DNA of 45,883 nucleotides from Zopfochytrium polystomum (Eukaryota; Chytridiomycota; Chytridiomycetes; Chytridiales; Chytridiaceae): NCBI GenBank assembly GCA_025765615.1, contig JAIVFJ010000408.1:1-45883 (forward strand), in the 5' to 3' direction. The notes under the pieces are model-generated. The model did not search any database. It was not told the DNA's origin and worked only from the letters and a program-made list of their open reading frames with translations. The translations under genes were made by a program, and so were the position numbers. Below, piece after piece: positions 33,420-44,738 of the stretch (its first letter is position 1; every line of letters begins with the position of its first letter).

Positions 33420-36321
33420 GTTCCCAGTCAAGAATTCAAGCCCCACTGCTGAGGAGCACGACAACCTGGACCCATCAGACCTTTTGCTGGCATCCAAGCT
33501 ACCAAAAGAATATCTCCCTTATGCTGATGTGTTTTCCAAGACCAAGGCAGACCTGCTACCAGCTCAGAGGCCTTATGACTGTGAAATCCCACTCAAGGAT
33601 GAAACTTGCAGCCCACCTTTCAAGCCACTGTACCACCTCTCTCCACCAGAAGCCAAGGCCCTCCAAGAATACATTGAAGAAATGCTGAACAAGGGATTCA
33701 TCCAACCTTCCAAGTCACCAGCTGGAGCTCCCATCTTTTTTGTCAAGAAGAAGGATGGGGGACTGAGACCCTGTGTGGACTACAGAGATCTCAATGAGAT
33801 GACAGTCAAGAACCGCTATCCACTGCCTCTCATCTCTGAATTACTGGACAAACTGAGCCATGCAAGGATATTTTCCAAGATTGACCTCAGAGGTGCCTAC
33901 AATTTGGTCAGAATTAAGCCCCAGGATCAATGGAAGACTGCCTTCAGATGCAAATACGGTCACTTTGAGTACTTGGTCATGCCCTTTGGACTTACCAATG
34001 CTCCAGCTATTTTCCAAGGCATGATGAATGACATCTTCAGGGATATTCTGGACCTTTTTGTCATTGTCTACCTGGATGATATCCTGGTATTTTCATCTGA
34101 CACTGCAAGCCATATGGGACATGTCAAGACTGTCTTGGAGAGACTCAGACAGCATCACCTCTATGCAAAGCTGGAGAAGTGTGAATTCCACAAGACCTCC
34201 ATTGAGTTTTTGGGGTTCATTGTGTCTGACAAAGGGATCTCCATGGCACCAGACAAGATCCAAACTATTCTTGAATGGAAGGCTCCAAATTCCATCAAGG
34301 ATGTTCAAAGCTTCCTTGGATTTTGCAACTTCTACAGAACCTTCATTGCCAACTATTCTGCCATAGCCAAGCCTCTCACTGATCTCACCAAGAAGACCAC
34401 CAAGTTTGAATGGACCCCAGCAGCAGAGCAAGCCTGGCTAGCTCTTAAGACAGCAACCACAAGTGCACCACTCCTTAAGCATGTGGATCCCTTGCTTCCC
34501 TTCACCTTGGAAACTGATGCCTCAGACTATGCCCTTGGCGCTGTTCTGTCCCAGCCAAGCTCTCAGGACCCCTCTGCTCCTCTGCATCCAGTGGCATATT
34601 ACTCCAGGAAGCTGAACAGTGCTGAGTGTAACTACACAGTCCATGACAAGGAGTTGCTTGCAATTGTGGAAGCATTTAAATTCTGGAGACACTACTTGGC
34701 TGGTTCTAAAAACATCTCTGTCTATTCGGATCACAAGAACCTCACCTTCTTCAGGGCAAGGAGGTTGCTCAAGCAGAGGCATGCCAGGTGGGCTGAACTG
34801 CTCTCTGAGTATGACTTTAAGCTGTGCTATTCTCCTGGCCACCTTAACACTGTGGCTGATGCCCTGTCAAGAAGAACAGACCTTGCACCTGAAGGGGGAG
34901 ATGGTTTCACCCCACCATCCAAGACACACCTTTCATTGCTTCCTGACAGTGTGTGGGCCCATGCTATTTCCAAGGACCCCAAGCCTCACAAGATTCAAAT
35001 CAGCCAAGAAGAGGAAAAACTTGAGATACTCAAGACAAGGCATGATGCAGCAACAGCTGGACACCCAGGAGAGCACAAGACCTATGAGCTTGTTTCCAGA
35101 GACTTCTACTGGCCAGGCATGAGGAAGTACATCAAGAACTATGTCAGCAGCTGTGAAACCTGTCAAAGAAACAAATCCAGCAGACACAAGCCCTATGGAC
35201 TTCTGGAGCCCCTCCCAATTGCCATCAGCCCTTGGTCATCAATATCCATGGACTTCATTGTGAAACTGCCCCCATCCCATGGATTTGACTCTATCCTTGT
35301 TGTCATCTGCAGAAGGACAAAGTTGGCCCATTTCATCCCCTGCACTGAGAATATAGATGCACAAGGAACAGCAGACCTGTTTTTGCAGCACATATTCAGG
35401 CTCCATGGGCTGCCTCAGTCAATCATCAGTGACAGAGGACCACAGTTCAGATCTCAATTTTGGAAAGCACTCACAGCAGCCCTTGGAATCAAGTCTCAAC
35501 TGTCAACTGCTTATCACCCTCAGACTGATGGACAAACAGAAAGAACAAACCAGACTCTGGAGCAGTATTTGAGGTGCTATGTCAGCTATCAACAGGATGA
35601 TTGGCCCACCCTCCTTCCACTGGCAGAATTTGCTCTCAACAATTCTCTCCACTCAAGCACCCAGCTATCTCCTTTCTTTGCAACCTATGGCTTCAATCCA
35701 AGAGGAGATCTTCTGGGACAAGAGACCCTATCCAATGTCCAAGCTCCTGCTGCGGCTTCACACTTACATAAGCTCAAGATCATCAACTCCTTCCTGGACT
35801 CCACCCTGAAGCAAGCCCAAGAAGATGCCTCAAGATTTGCCAACACTCACAGAATGGACCATGACCTTGCTGTGGGTCAGCAAGTTTGGCTTCTGAGGAA
35901 GAACTTGCAGACCAAAAGACCAAGTCCCAAGCTAGACAACCTCAAGTTGGGACCTTTCAAGATCCTGGAGCAAATCAATCCAGTCACCTTCAAGCTGGAT
36001 CTCCCTGCATCCATGAAGATCCACCCAGTTTTCCATGTCAGCCTTTTAGAGAAGTTTGTGGCCAATTCCATTCCAGGCAGAGTTGTTCCTCCTCCTCCTC
36101 CAGTTGAGGTAGAAGGTGAAGAGGAATTTGAGGTTGAACAAATCTTGGATGCCAAGTGGTTTGGAAGAACACTCAAGTTCCTTGTTAAGTGGAAAGGTTA
36201 CTCAGATGCTGACAACACCTGGGAGCCTGAGTCAAACCTCACTCACTGCCAAGACCTTCTGCTTGAGTTCAAGACCAGGTACCCCACCAAGTTGCAGAAG
36301 AGGCCTAAAAGGGGGAGATGA
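33420..36321 (+). pseudogene. Element 2: 5'-deleted pol (RT, RNase H, integrase, chromodomain)
   Basis: Sequence resumes at the equivalent of 30210 in element 1, so 1,697 bp covering the primer-binding site, gag, frameshift signal and protease are missing. The junction shares ACAG with both parents. From there to TGA at 36319 the frame is open and nearly identical to element 1, including YLDD, the integrase core and chromodomain. It has no start codon of its own at the 5' end and no self-priming site, so it cannot be a complete element. It could be mobilised only by recombination. Confidence 0.9.
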
Positions 36322-36674
36322 TGTTATGAATCACCCTCTGGAAACCTCTGGAACCTTCTAGAACATTCCTTCATGGAACCTTCTGGAACCTTCTGGAACC
36401 TTCTAGAACATTCCTTCATGGAACCTTCTGGAACCTTCTGGAACCTTCTTTGCTTTCCTGACTTGTCTTGTTGTCATTGGTATCATTGGTATCATTGTAT
36501 TACTAATTGCTCTTTCTGGAACTTTCTTGGAGTCTTGACAAGGAACACTCTCAAAAGGTATAAAAGGGGGATGGGGAACCTGTCCCATCCCTCAAGTGAA
36601 TTATTGTTTCCAATACAATCATCACTCCTCTCAGTTCCTTGTCTGCCTTGTCCTGTCCTGCCCTGTTCCTGACA
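36322..36674 (+). repeat. LTR3 with 45-bp tandem duplication
   Basis: 353 bp. Compared with LTR1 it has one extra 45-bp unit in U3 that adds a third pentamer array of eight GAA/TTC repeats. It serves as the 3' LTR of element 2 and 5' LTR of element 3. Confidence 0.93.
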
Positions 36675-36714
36675 TCATAATTCACTTCACCCTCCCCTAC
36701 TACTCTCTGCCATC

Positions 36715-37638
36715 ATGTCTGACCCAAACAACACCTTCCCTGATGCAACTGCCTTCCAAGCCTTGATGGACCAATTACAAGCCCTCTCAAGACAGACACA
36801 CCAACTTCAAGAACAAGTCCTTCACCAGCAGCACCAGCTTCAACAACAACTTCACCAACAAGAACATCAAGCTCTTCCCCTGCCTCAAGCCAACCAATCA
36901 AGAGAGCCCAAGGTTCCCAGCCCTGACAAGTTCACTGGGCTGGCCAAAGACCTTAGGAACTTCATGGCCACTGTGGAGAATGTCATCCTTCTCCAACCTT
37001 CAAGATTTCCCAGTGAGCAAGTCAAGGTTCTTTTCACAAGCACCCTCCTGTCTGGTCAAGCTCAATCATGGTACAGATCTCTCCCAAGCACACCCACCAC
37101 CCTGCAAGAGCTCTGGGAGGGGCTGGAAGCTACCTTTGGTGACCCCTACGCATCTTGGACAGCAAGATCCAAGCTCAAGCATATCAAGCAAGGAAAGCAA
37201 TCTTGTGTGGCCTACACCAACCAATTCAAGCAACTAGCCAGAGACTCTGGATACAATGATGCAGCTCTGATGGAGCTGTACCATGATGGTCTCCATGAGT
37301 CTATCCAAGACATGCTCTCCCAGTCTCTGCACATCCCTGAGACCTTGGAAGAGTACATTCTCCTTGCCATCAAGATTGACAACAGACTCTACTCCAAGAG
37401 GCTGAAGCAAAGACAAGTAGGAACTACATCAAGACCTACCCCAGTTCCTCAAGCTCTCACAGTTCCTGAACCCATGCAAGTGGATGCAGTTGAGACACTT
37501 CCTAAGGGTCCTCTGAGCCAAGAGGAGAAAACAAGGAGGGCCCAGCAGGGACTGTGTTTTTACTGTGGCTCCAAGGAGCATGCTGTCAAGGACTGCCCAA
37601 GGAAGAAGCACCCAAACTCCCAGGTCCAGGCTCACTGA
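36715..37638 (+). CDS. gag: Element 3 Gag
   Basis: 307 residues, the same length as element 1 Gag with only scattered substitutions (for example G3D and A62S). The CCHC knuckle and the downstream slippery heptamer (37611-37617) are intact, so the product should still assemble and shift into the shortened pol frame. Confidence 0.92.
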   Translation: MSDPNNTFPDATAFQALMDQLQALSRQTHQLQEQVLHQQHQLQQQLHQQEHQALPLPQANQSREPKVPSPDKFTGLAKDLRNFMATVENVILLQPSRFPSEQVKVLFTSTLLSGQAQSWYRSLPSTPTTLQELWEGLEATFGDPYASWTARSKLKHIKQGKQSCVAYTNQFKQLARDSGYNDAALMELYHDGLHESIQDMLSQSLHIPETLEEYILLAIKIDNRLYSKRLKQRQVGTTSRPTPVPQALTVPEPMQVDAVETLPKGPLSQEEKTRRAQQGLCFYCGSKEHAVKDCPRKKHPNSQVQAH

Positions 37639-39149
37639 GGGGCAATTCCCTGGACCCTCCTCCAAGCTGCCCCTGTTTCATCACCACCACCAGCACCACA
37701 AACACCTCAGATTCCAAGCCCCACCAACTCACCATGGATGTCAAGATTCAACTCTCACCCAAGTCAACCATCACAACCAAGGCCCTTATAGACTCTGGAT
37801 CATCCTGCAACATCATTGATGCCACCCTTGCCAAGTCTTGTGCCATTCCTACGATCAAGAAATCCACACCCCTCAAGGTCCACTTTGCCAATCATGCTCT
37901 GTTCAAGGAAATCAGCCATGAAACCAAGCTAAACCTCCACATCCAAGACTTTCCACCATCCATGGTCAATCTGGAAGTATTGGATCTTGGCTCACCCACA
38001 TTCTCTGTCATCCTGGGATTACCATGGCTGCAAGCCCAGAACCCTGCCATTGATTGGGTCACTGGTCAAGTCCAACCTCCACCAATTGGAACAGTCACCC
38101 AAAACTCAAGTCAAGCCTCCAAGTCTCATGCTCTCAAGTCCCTGATTCAAGGCTCTCAGCCTAGTATCCAAGGTCAACCACAAATGACAGCTCCAGTATC
38201 AGCCTGCAGCTCACAGATCCCAGCCAAGATTCAAATTTCACAGTTCACAGTTCATAGTCAAGATTCGAGCACAGCTCATAGAGCTCACAGTCATGGCCAA
38301 GTCTGTAGTTCACAGAACCCACAGTCAAAGATTCAAGTACCACAGTTCACAGTCCAAATTCAAGATTCAAGCTCCACAGCTCACAGTCTTTGCCAAGAAC
38401 AGAACCCTCAGTCAAAGATTCAAGAATCACAGTTCCCAGTCAACAATTCAAGCCCCACTGCTGATGAGCACAGAAGGACAGACCTTGCACCTGAAGGGGG
38501 AGATGGTTTCACCCCACCTTCCAAGACACACCTTTCACTGCTTCCTGACAGTGTGTGGGCCCATGCTATTTCCAAGGACCCCAAGCCTCACAAGATTCAA
38601 ATCAGCCAAGAAGAGGAAAAACTTGAGATACTCAAGACAAGGCATGTTGCAGCAACAGCTGGACACCCAGGAGAGCACAAGACATATGAGCTTGCTTCCA
38701 GAGACTTTTACTGGCCAGGCATGAGGAAGAACTTGCAGTCCAAAAGACCAAGTCCCAAGCTAGACAACCTCAAGTTGAGACCTTTCAAGATCTTGGAGCA
38801 AATCAATCCAGTCACCTTCAAGCTGGATCTCCCTGCATCCATGAAGATCCACCCAGTTTTCCATGTCAGCCTTTTAGAGAAGTTTGTGGCCAATTCCATT
38901 CCAGGCAGAGTTGTTCCTCCTCCTCCTCCAGTTGAGGTAGAAGGTGAAGAGGAATTTGAGGTTGAACAAATCTTGGATGCCAAGTGGTTTGGAAGAACAC
39001 TCAAGTTCCTTGTTAAGTGGAAAGGTTACTCAGATGCTGACAACACCTGGGAGCCTGAGTCAAACCTCACTCACTGCCAAGACCTTCTGCTTGAGTTCAA
39101 GACCAGGTACCCCACCAAGTTGCAGAAGAGGCCTAAAAGGGGGAGATGA
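37617..39149 (+). CDS. Element 3 shortened Pol: protease plus chromodomain, no RT or integrase core
   Basis: An open frame entered by the same -1 signal. Protease (ALIDSGSSCNI) is intact. Compared with element 1, two segments are absent: the equivalents of 30250-31659 (1,410 bp; RT and RNase H) and 31918-32691 (774 bp; integrase core). Both lengths are multiples of three. The linker after protease is about 20 residues longer than in element 1, so element 3 is not a simple deletion of its neighbour. Only the first half of the integrase zinc module remains before the join YWPGMRK/NLQSKRP, and the chromodomain is complete. It is a non-autonomous derivative that keeps capsid, protease and chromatin-targeting parts. 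Confidence 0.9.
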   Translation, partial: LPGPGSLRGNSLDPPPSCPCFITTTSTTNTSDSKPHQLTMDVKIQLSPKSTITTKALIDSGSSCNIIDATLAKSCAIPTIKKSTPLKVHFANHALFKEISHETKLNLHIQDFPPSMVNLEVLDLGSPTFSVILGLPWLQAQNPAIDWVTGQVQPPPIGTVTQNSSQASKSHALKSLIQGSQPSIQGQPQMTAPVSACSSQIPAKIQISQFTVHSQDSSTAHRAHSHGQVCSSQNPQSKIQVPQFTVQIQDSSSTAHSLCQEQNPQSKIQESQFPVNNSSPTADEHRRTDLAPEGGDGFTPPSKTHLSLLPDSVWAHAISKDPKPHKIQISQEEEKLEILKTRHVAATAGHPGEHKTYELASRDFYWPGMRKNLQSKRPSPKLDNLKLRPFKILEQINPVTFKLDLPASMKIHPVFHVSLLEKFVANSIPGRVVPPPPPVEVEGEEEFEVEQILDAKWFGRTLKFLVKWKGYSDADNTWEPESNLTHCQDLLLEFKTRYPTKLQKRPKRGR

Positions 39150-39530
39150 TGTTATGAATCACCCTCTGGAAACCTCTGGAACCTTCTAGAACATTCCTTC
39201 ATGGAACCTTCTGGAACCTTCTGGAACCTTCTAGAACATTCCTTCATGGAACCTTGTGGAACCTTCTGGAACCTTCTTTGCTTTCCTGACTTGTCTTGTT
39301 GTCATTGGTATCATTGGTATCATTGCATTACTAATTGCTCTTTCTGGAACTTTCTTGGAGTCTTGACAAGGAACACTCTCAAAAGGTATAAAAGGGGGAT
39401 GGGGGACCTGTCCCATCCCTCAAGTGAATTATTGTTTCCAATACAATCATCACTCCTCTCAGTTCCTTGTCTGCCTTGTCCTGTCCTGCCCTGTTCCTGA
39501 CACTTGTCCTGTCCTGCCCTGTTCCTGACA
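39150..39530 (+). repeat. LTR4 (3' LTR of element 3)
   Basis: 381 bp: the 308-bp form plus the 45-bp U3 duplication shared with LTR3, plus a 28-bp duplication of the extreme 3' end (CTTGTCCTG...CCTGACA repeated at about 39503-39530). CCCCT follows directly. Confidence 0.93.
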
Positions 39531-39535
39531 CCCCT

Positions 39536-40348
39536 AGAAAACAGCCCAATAAAGTTAGCTTTAGCCTATTATTTGCTTTCCCTCACTCTAGGGCCTAGAT
39601 CCCAGGGTCAAAGGAGTGAGCATAGTCTCACACACTGTCTGTTGCAGTCAATAGGCTGTCAGTCTTCCTTTTGCAGTCAATGGTTTGCTGCATGAGCAGC
39701 CAAAAGCTGCGAGGGCAGCACTCAGTTTTTGCCTGAGGTTCCACGTTCACCAGTGCTGCAAGACTGTGACTTCTCTCTCTTTCTGTCCTTCTGTGTCTGT
39801 CAGTGTGTCAGTGGCTCGGGGCTAACACCCCAAGCTTTGTTGGTCACTCTCCATGTGGCCTGCCACGCAATGTTCATTGTGGCATGCCCCCTCTCCTTTC
39901 AAGGGACTACCAATATTCTTTGAAGGCTTTGTCTTTAATAATAATTTTTTCTTCTCCTTTTTTTTTTTTTTTTTTTTTTTCGCTAGGATTACTTACAAGT
40001 CGACAGGCATCCCCAAGTGCATGTCTGAAAGCCATTCGTGAATATGCATTCCCATCATCATTATCATCATCATCATCATTGCCAACAACATCATTTCATC
40101 GGTTATGTTGCGTGAATGAAAAAAAAAGAAAAGAGGGAGAAAAGATCTTTGACTGCCTAAAATGACAGACCAGAGACAGACAGACAGACAGACCGACAGA
40201 TCGCTCTCGGCTGACTGACAAGGACGACAACAAGACGGGGGGGAGAGAGAGAGGGGAGAGGGACAGAGAGAGCTTGCTGTTGTTGTGTGCTTGCCCTCTT
40301 CAATATTATCATATCATCGTCATATCGACGACGCTTTCAGTCAGACAA
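39536..40348. other. Intergenic region upstream of ATG1
   Basis: No gene. A T tract lies at about 39960-39980, a CATCAT-rich stretch at 40045-40080, and an AGAC/GAGAG tract at 40160-40270 shortly before the ATG. Probable ATG1 promoter and leader. Confidence 0.45.
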
Positions 40349-43300
40349 ATGCCGGGAGGCGCGGGCGAAGCCTCGCCGTCGCCGTCGCCGCCGATGCCGC
40401 CAGCAGGTGCTGGTGGCGGTGTTGCTGGTGCTGGCAATGCTGCTGCGGCTACTGCTGTGACGGCGCCCTCCTCCTCCTCAGAGTCCGCCGACCATGTGGG
40501 AGACTACATCGTCGGCAAGGAGATTGGCCGGGGCTCGTTCGCCAACGTGTACCTGGGCAGACTGCGCCATCCATCATCATCATCATCGTACAACAACTAC
40601 AACGCCTTCACCCCCTCCTCCTCCTCCTCCTCCTCCGCTGCATCCAAGCCCCCATCTCCCTCATCGTCGTCGTCATCAGTCTCATCCCGTCCCGCCGCCT
40701 CCGCCGCCTACTCCTCGTCTTCCGATCATCATCCTGGTGCTGCCGCAACTCTGCCAATGTGGGTCGCAATCAAGACCGTCACACGAGAGAAGCTGAACCG
40801 CAAGCTTGCCGAGAACCTTGAGAGCGAGATCAAGATCTTGAAGCAGATTAACCACCAGAACATTGTCGGTCTCTACGACATTGTCGTAAGTCCCCAAGAC
40901 CTCCCTACTCCCCCCTCTGGCTGTTCCTGCTTGATTAATCGTCCGTCCCTGTCTGTTTGCAGAAAACGGACAAGTACATCCACCTTATCATGGAATTCTG
41001 CAGCATGGGCGATCTTTCCGCATACATCAAGAAACGAGGTGTCGTTGTTCCGCTCTCGGTGGACGGAAGCGAAGAGTCCCCGCGAACCCGTACCATTCAG
41101 AACATTGTAACGTCAGATCCCACCGTCAACCCGATAGCCGGCGCGTGGGGAGGCCTGAACGAGATGGTCGTTCGGCATTTTCTTCTTCAGCTTGGTTAGC
41201 TCCTCATGCCTTGATTCCTGCCATCCCTAGTGCTTGGCCATTTCCTAACAAACGCCTCTTGCATGGATACAAACAGCCTCTGCTATCGAGTTTCTGCGCG
41301 CGCATAGCCTGATACATAGAGACGTGAAACCCCAGGTGTGTTGAATGTGTGGGACTGACTGCGGATAAATGCTGACGAATGGGCACCCCCAACCAGAACC
41401 TTCTCCTGAGTCCCCCACATCCCTCTTCTCCAGATATAACCCTCTCAAGCCCATTTCGAAACGGTCCAGGTGTCCAAGTTAAAGCCCTTCCGTTGCTGAA
41501 ACTTGCCGACTTTGGATTCGCCCGTGCGCTGCCGCAACAGTCTCTTGCGTCAACACTCTGTGGCTCTCCGCTGTACATGGCGCCCGAGATACTTCGCGGC
41601 GACCGCTACGACGCCAAAGCAGATCTTTGGTCTGTCGGTGCCGTGCTGTACGAAACTCTGACAGGCCGACCACCGTTCAAGGCGCAAAACCATGTGGACC
41701 TGCTTCGTAGAATTGACAAAGGCGAAGGGCACATTCGGTTTCCCGGCGAAGACGATACGGACAGCAGCAAGCGAAGCGTCATGGCGTCACCCGGGCATCG
41801 TTTGTCCGGCATCTCCCCCTCTCCGTCGAAGAACCTTGCATCCAATTTAGTTATTGGCTCCCTCGGCTCGAGTCCACGATTTCCAGCCCCGATTCAAGGG
41901 GCTCTTGGCATCTCTGAGGACTTGAAAGATTTGATTCGCCGGCTTTTGAAGAGAAACCCTGTCGAACGTATGAGCTTTGAAGAATTTTTCCTCCACCCAG
42001 CCGTGACCGCGGGCGTGCTTGGAACGTCAATGTCGGACTGGTTGAGCGATGCTTCGCGACCAGTAGAGTTTTCAAAACAGCCTCTTCGGGATCCGTCATC
42101 GTCGCCATCAAAGCTTCAGCGTCCTGTACTTCCTCGTACATCGTCCGAGTCTTTGCGTCAGCTTCAAGAAGCAGCAGCGATTGGGTCTGCAAAGGCGAAG
42201 GGAATATTGCCCAATCCAGCGACCCCAACAGGCAGCGACACGAGCCACCATTTGGGCGACAGGTCGGAAGGGAGTGGGCAGTCGAGGATCTCCAACGATT
42301 TTAGAACTGTTCTCAGCCAGGAAATGTTTTTCCGGGGAGAGCTCCTTTCAGGCGCTGCCACCAACGTTGGTGGTGTGGGCGAGGGACGGCTGTCTCCACA
42401 TCCGTCTGCTTTCCAGTCCCCGGAAGCGTTGATGAATCTGGAACCTCCGTTTCCAGGCTATGATGTCGACCCGGTGAAAGTGTTTGGCGATTTGATTGTT
42501 CCGGCCCCACAGCCCTTGGTGGCTCTACCGGGCAGAGACGAAGCCCACTCCCCCGCCTCCCCGCCTTCTCGCTCGAGGGAAGATAAAGACGCACTTTCTT
42601 CCATTTCGTCACTCGGTTCCATTGAGCTCAGTGACGAAGGTGACGAAGTGGTTGGCATTGTTAAGCGCGGTGCGGCTACTCCACCTTCAAAATTAGCATC
42701 GCCTCGGCCCACTCCGTTGGGTCAAACCCCAACCCTGCCCGCCCCAACTTCTCCTCGCCCAGAAACGGAACTTTTGCGGCCAGATAGGGCCGGCTTGGTG
42801 ATACCCGCAACGAAAACAAGTTTTGACGAGTACGTTGTTGTCGAGAAGAAGGTTGTTGAAGTCAACTGGCTGGCCGACGAAGTAGCAGCATCAACTGCGC
42901 CAATGGCGACCGATCCACAACCACATCCCAGCAGCCGCGACGGATCTCCCTCTCGGCCCAACTCCTTTCATGCGGGACAAAGCGTATCCAGAAGCGGATC
43001 TCCTGCACTCTATAATTTGGCACCAGCCATGCATGTACCTGTTCCTTTGCGAAATGCCCGATCAGGATCGTTTTCTTCGCTTGACAGGCCAAAAGTCGAG
43101 AGTCGAGCGACTCCACCAAGCCCGCGCAGCAGCCCTCGAAGCAGCATGGCAGGGCGATTCGTCGCTGCGGTGAGCGCTGTTGCTGGCATGGTAACTGGCG
43201 GGAGCGGCGGCAGCGTATCTTCAACCACAAATCACGGAACGGGAGGCGGAGGCGGCGGCGGCGGAAACAGCAGCGGATTGTATGGTTCAACACCAGAGAG

Positions 43301-44738
43301 TAACGGCAGAATCTTTTCTCGATCACTCGAAGCAGGCGGGGGCGGAGCCGGCGGACGCATTCTGGGGTCGTTGCGCGAGTCTGCCCACCACTTTCTCGAC
43401 GCTTCGACGAATTCGCTGTCGCCTCATCAATTAAACTACCCACCGGCGCTGATGCACCAACAGCAACACGTGCCAGCAACCCCGTTTGCGGTTCAGCCCG
43501 GCTCCATTCCGCCGTTCGCTACCGCATCCCCTTCGCCTACAACCGTGGCTGCGACAGCGTGGACCGCCGGTGGCGGTGGGATCCTCAAGTTTGGAGACAT
43601 TGCGTCGTTGTCGACGAGCGCGGAGAACATGCTCACGATACTGAATCTGCTGTCGATACGCGCCCACGCCGTCAACGTGGTTGCGGAGGAACGGCACGCG
43701 GAGCTGTCGCAACTCGCCGTCGCCCAGTTGGCGGCTGCGACAAGCACGTCGAGCGGTGCTGGAGGGCTTTCCGGGTCGCTCTCGATCGGGGGCTGGCACA
43801 GCCGCGGCCGCTGCCGTCGCAGCGGACGAAGTACTCACCCTGTATCTCGGCGCCCTCGGAACGTACCAAAGCGCAATGGAAATCGCCAAGGTCGTGTGGG
43901 ACCGGGAACAAGCTCGGAGAAAGGGGGATCCGGCCGCTGTTGCCGCTGCAGCGGCACCGCCTTTGGTAGCGCTGGCGGGAGCCGGGGACGGGACTACCGG
44001 CGACGGCGCCTCTTCCGCCGCCGCCACCGCCGCTGCCGCCGGCACGGTGGACCTGGTGAGCCTGAGCGCGGCGGTGCAGTGGATTCGGGAACGGTTCAAT
44101 GAGTGCCTGGAGCGAGCAGAAGAAGCGAGGCGGTGGATCCCGGGAGAAAGCAGCGGCTCTGCGGTGGGAAGCTACAGTTCTTCGGAAGACGGACCGGTCG
44201 GCCGACCTCGATCCTTTGAGCGCTTGCTGTATGAGAGGGCCTTGGATATTGTGAGTGTTTTTTTTTTTGTTTTTTTGTTTTTTTGTTTTTTTTTGTGGAA
44301 TATTTCGAAAATTTGGGATGATTGGGCTGTGCTTATTGGCGTGATCGCACCTCGACCAAGTTTGACCGACTGACTTTCTTTCTCCCCATTCATCATCCCA
44401 TTGTGCCGAAACTTGCGGGGGAAAAAAAAAAAAAAAAAAAAAATTTGCTGTAGGCCAAGGTCGCGGCGACCCACGAAGCTGAAGGACGGCTGCGGGAGGC
44501 CGAAGCCGACTACGTCCGTGCGGGGCTGCTCCTGGAATCGGCGGTGCAGAGCGTGGCGACTGCGGGTGCAGGCGGCGGCGGGGGCAGCTCATTGAGCCCG
44601 CAGTCGCAGGACGGCAGCGGAACCGGGGCGGCGGCGGCGACCGCAGCGGCTGAGTCGGACCGCGTCGTGATGGAGCAGTTCATCGCGAGCCTGATGAAGC
44701 GATTGGCGAAAGTCCAGCAGCTCGCGCGCGGGTCCTGA
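40349..44738 (+). CDS. ATG1: ATG1/ULK autophagy-initiating serine/threonine kinase
   Basis: Exons: 40349-40885, 40963-41194, 41277-41335, 41397-44250 and 44454-44738. The kinase domain shows [27 protein letters not shown] and [10 protein letters not shown] Ser-rich insertion of about 60 residues separates the glycine loop strand from the VAIK strand. A long disordered middle holds [10 protein letters not shown] (YVVV at 42831-42842), the Atg8-interacting motif of fungal Atg1. The C-terminus carries the helical region that binds Atg13 ([40 protein letters not shown]). The kinase starts autophagosome formation in complex with Atg13 and Atg17. The frame changes by +1 at a G5 run (43788-43792): removing one G gives 1,321 residues, while the literal sequence would lose the C-terminal domain at 44102. 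Confidence 0.92.

Larger units (their letters stand above)
28205..39530 (+). mobile_element. LTR-sharing array of three Ty3/gypsy chromovirus elements (TSD CCCCT)
   Basis: Order: LTR1 28205-28512, element 1, LTR2 33112-33419, element 2 (5' deleted), LTR3 36322-36674, element 3 (internally deleted), LTR4 39150-39530. CCCCT lies at 28200-28204 and 39531-39535, so the block behaves as one insertion. Adjacent elements share a single LTR with no duplication between them. Coding sequence of elements 1 and 2 differs by only scattered substitutions, so the array is young. It is best explained by recombination between LTRs of related elements or by integration of a multi-LTR cDNA. Confidence 0.9.

Noticed and set aside
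43768..43800. Mini-intron restoring the ATG1 frame
   Set aside because: The only GT...AG span that would fit is about 27 bp, too short for splicing.
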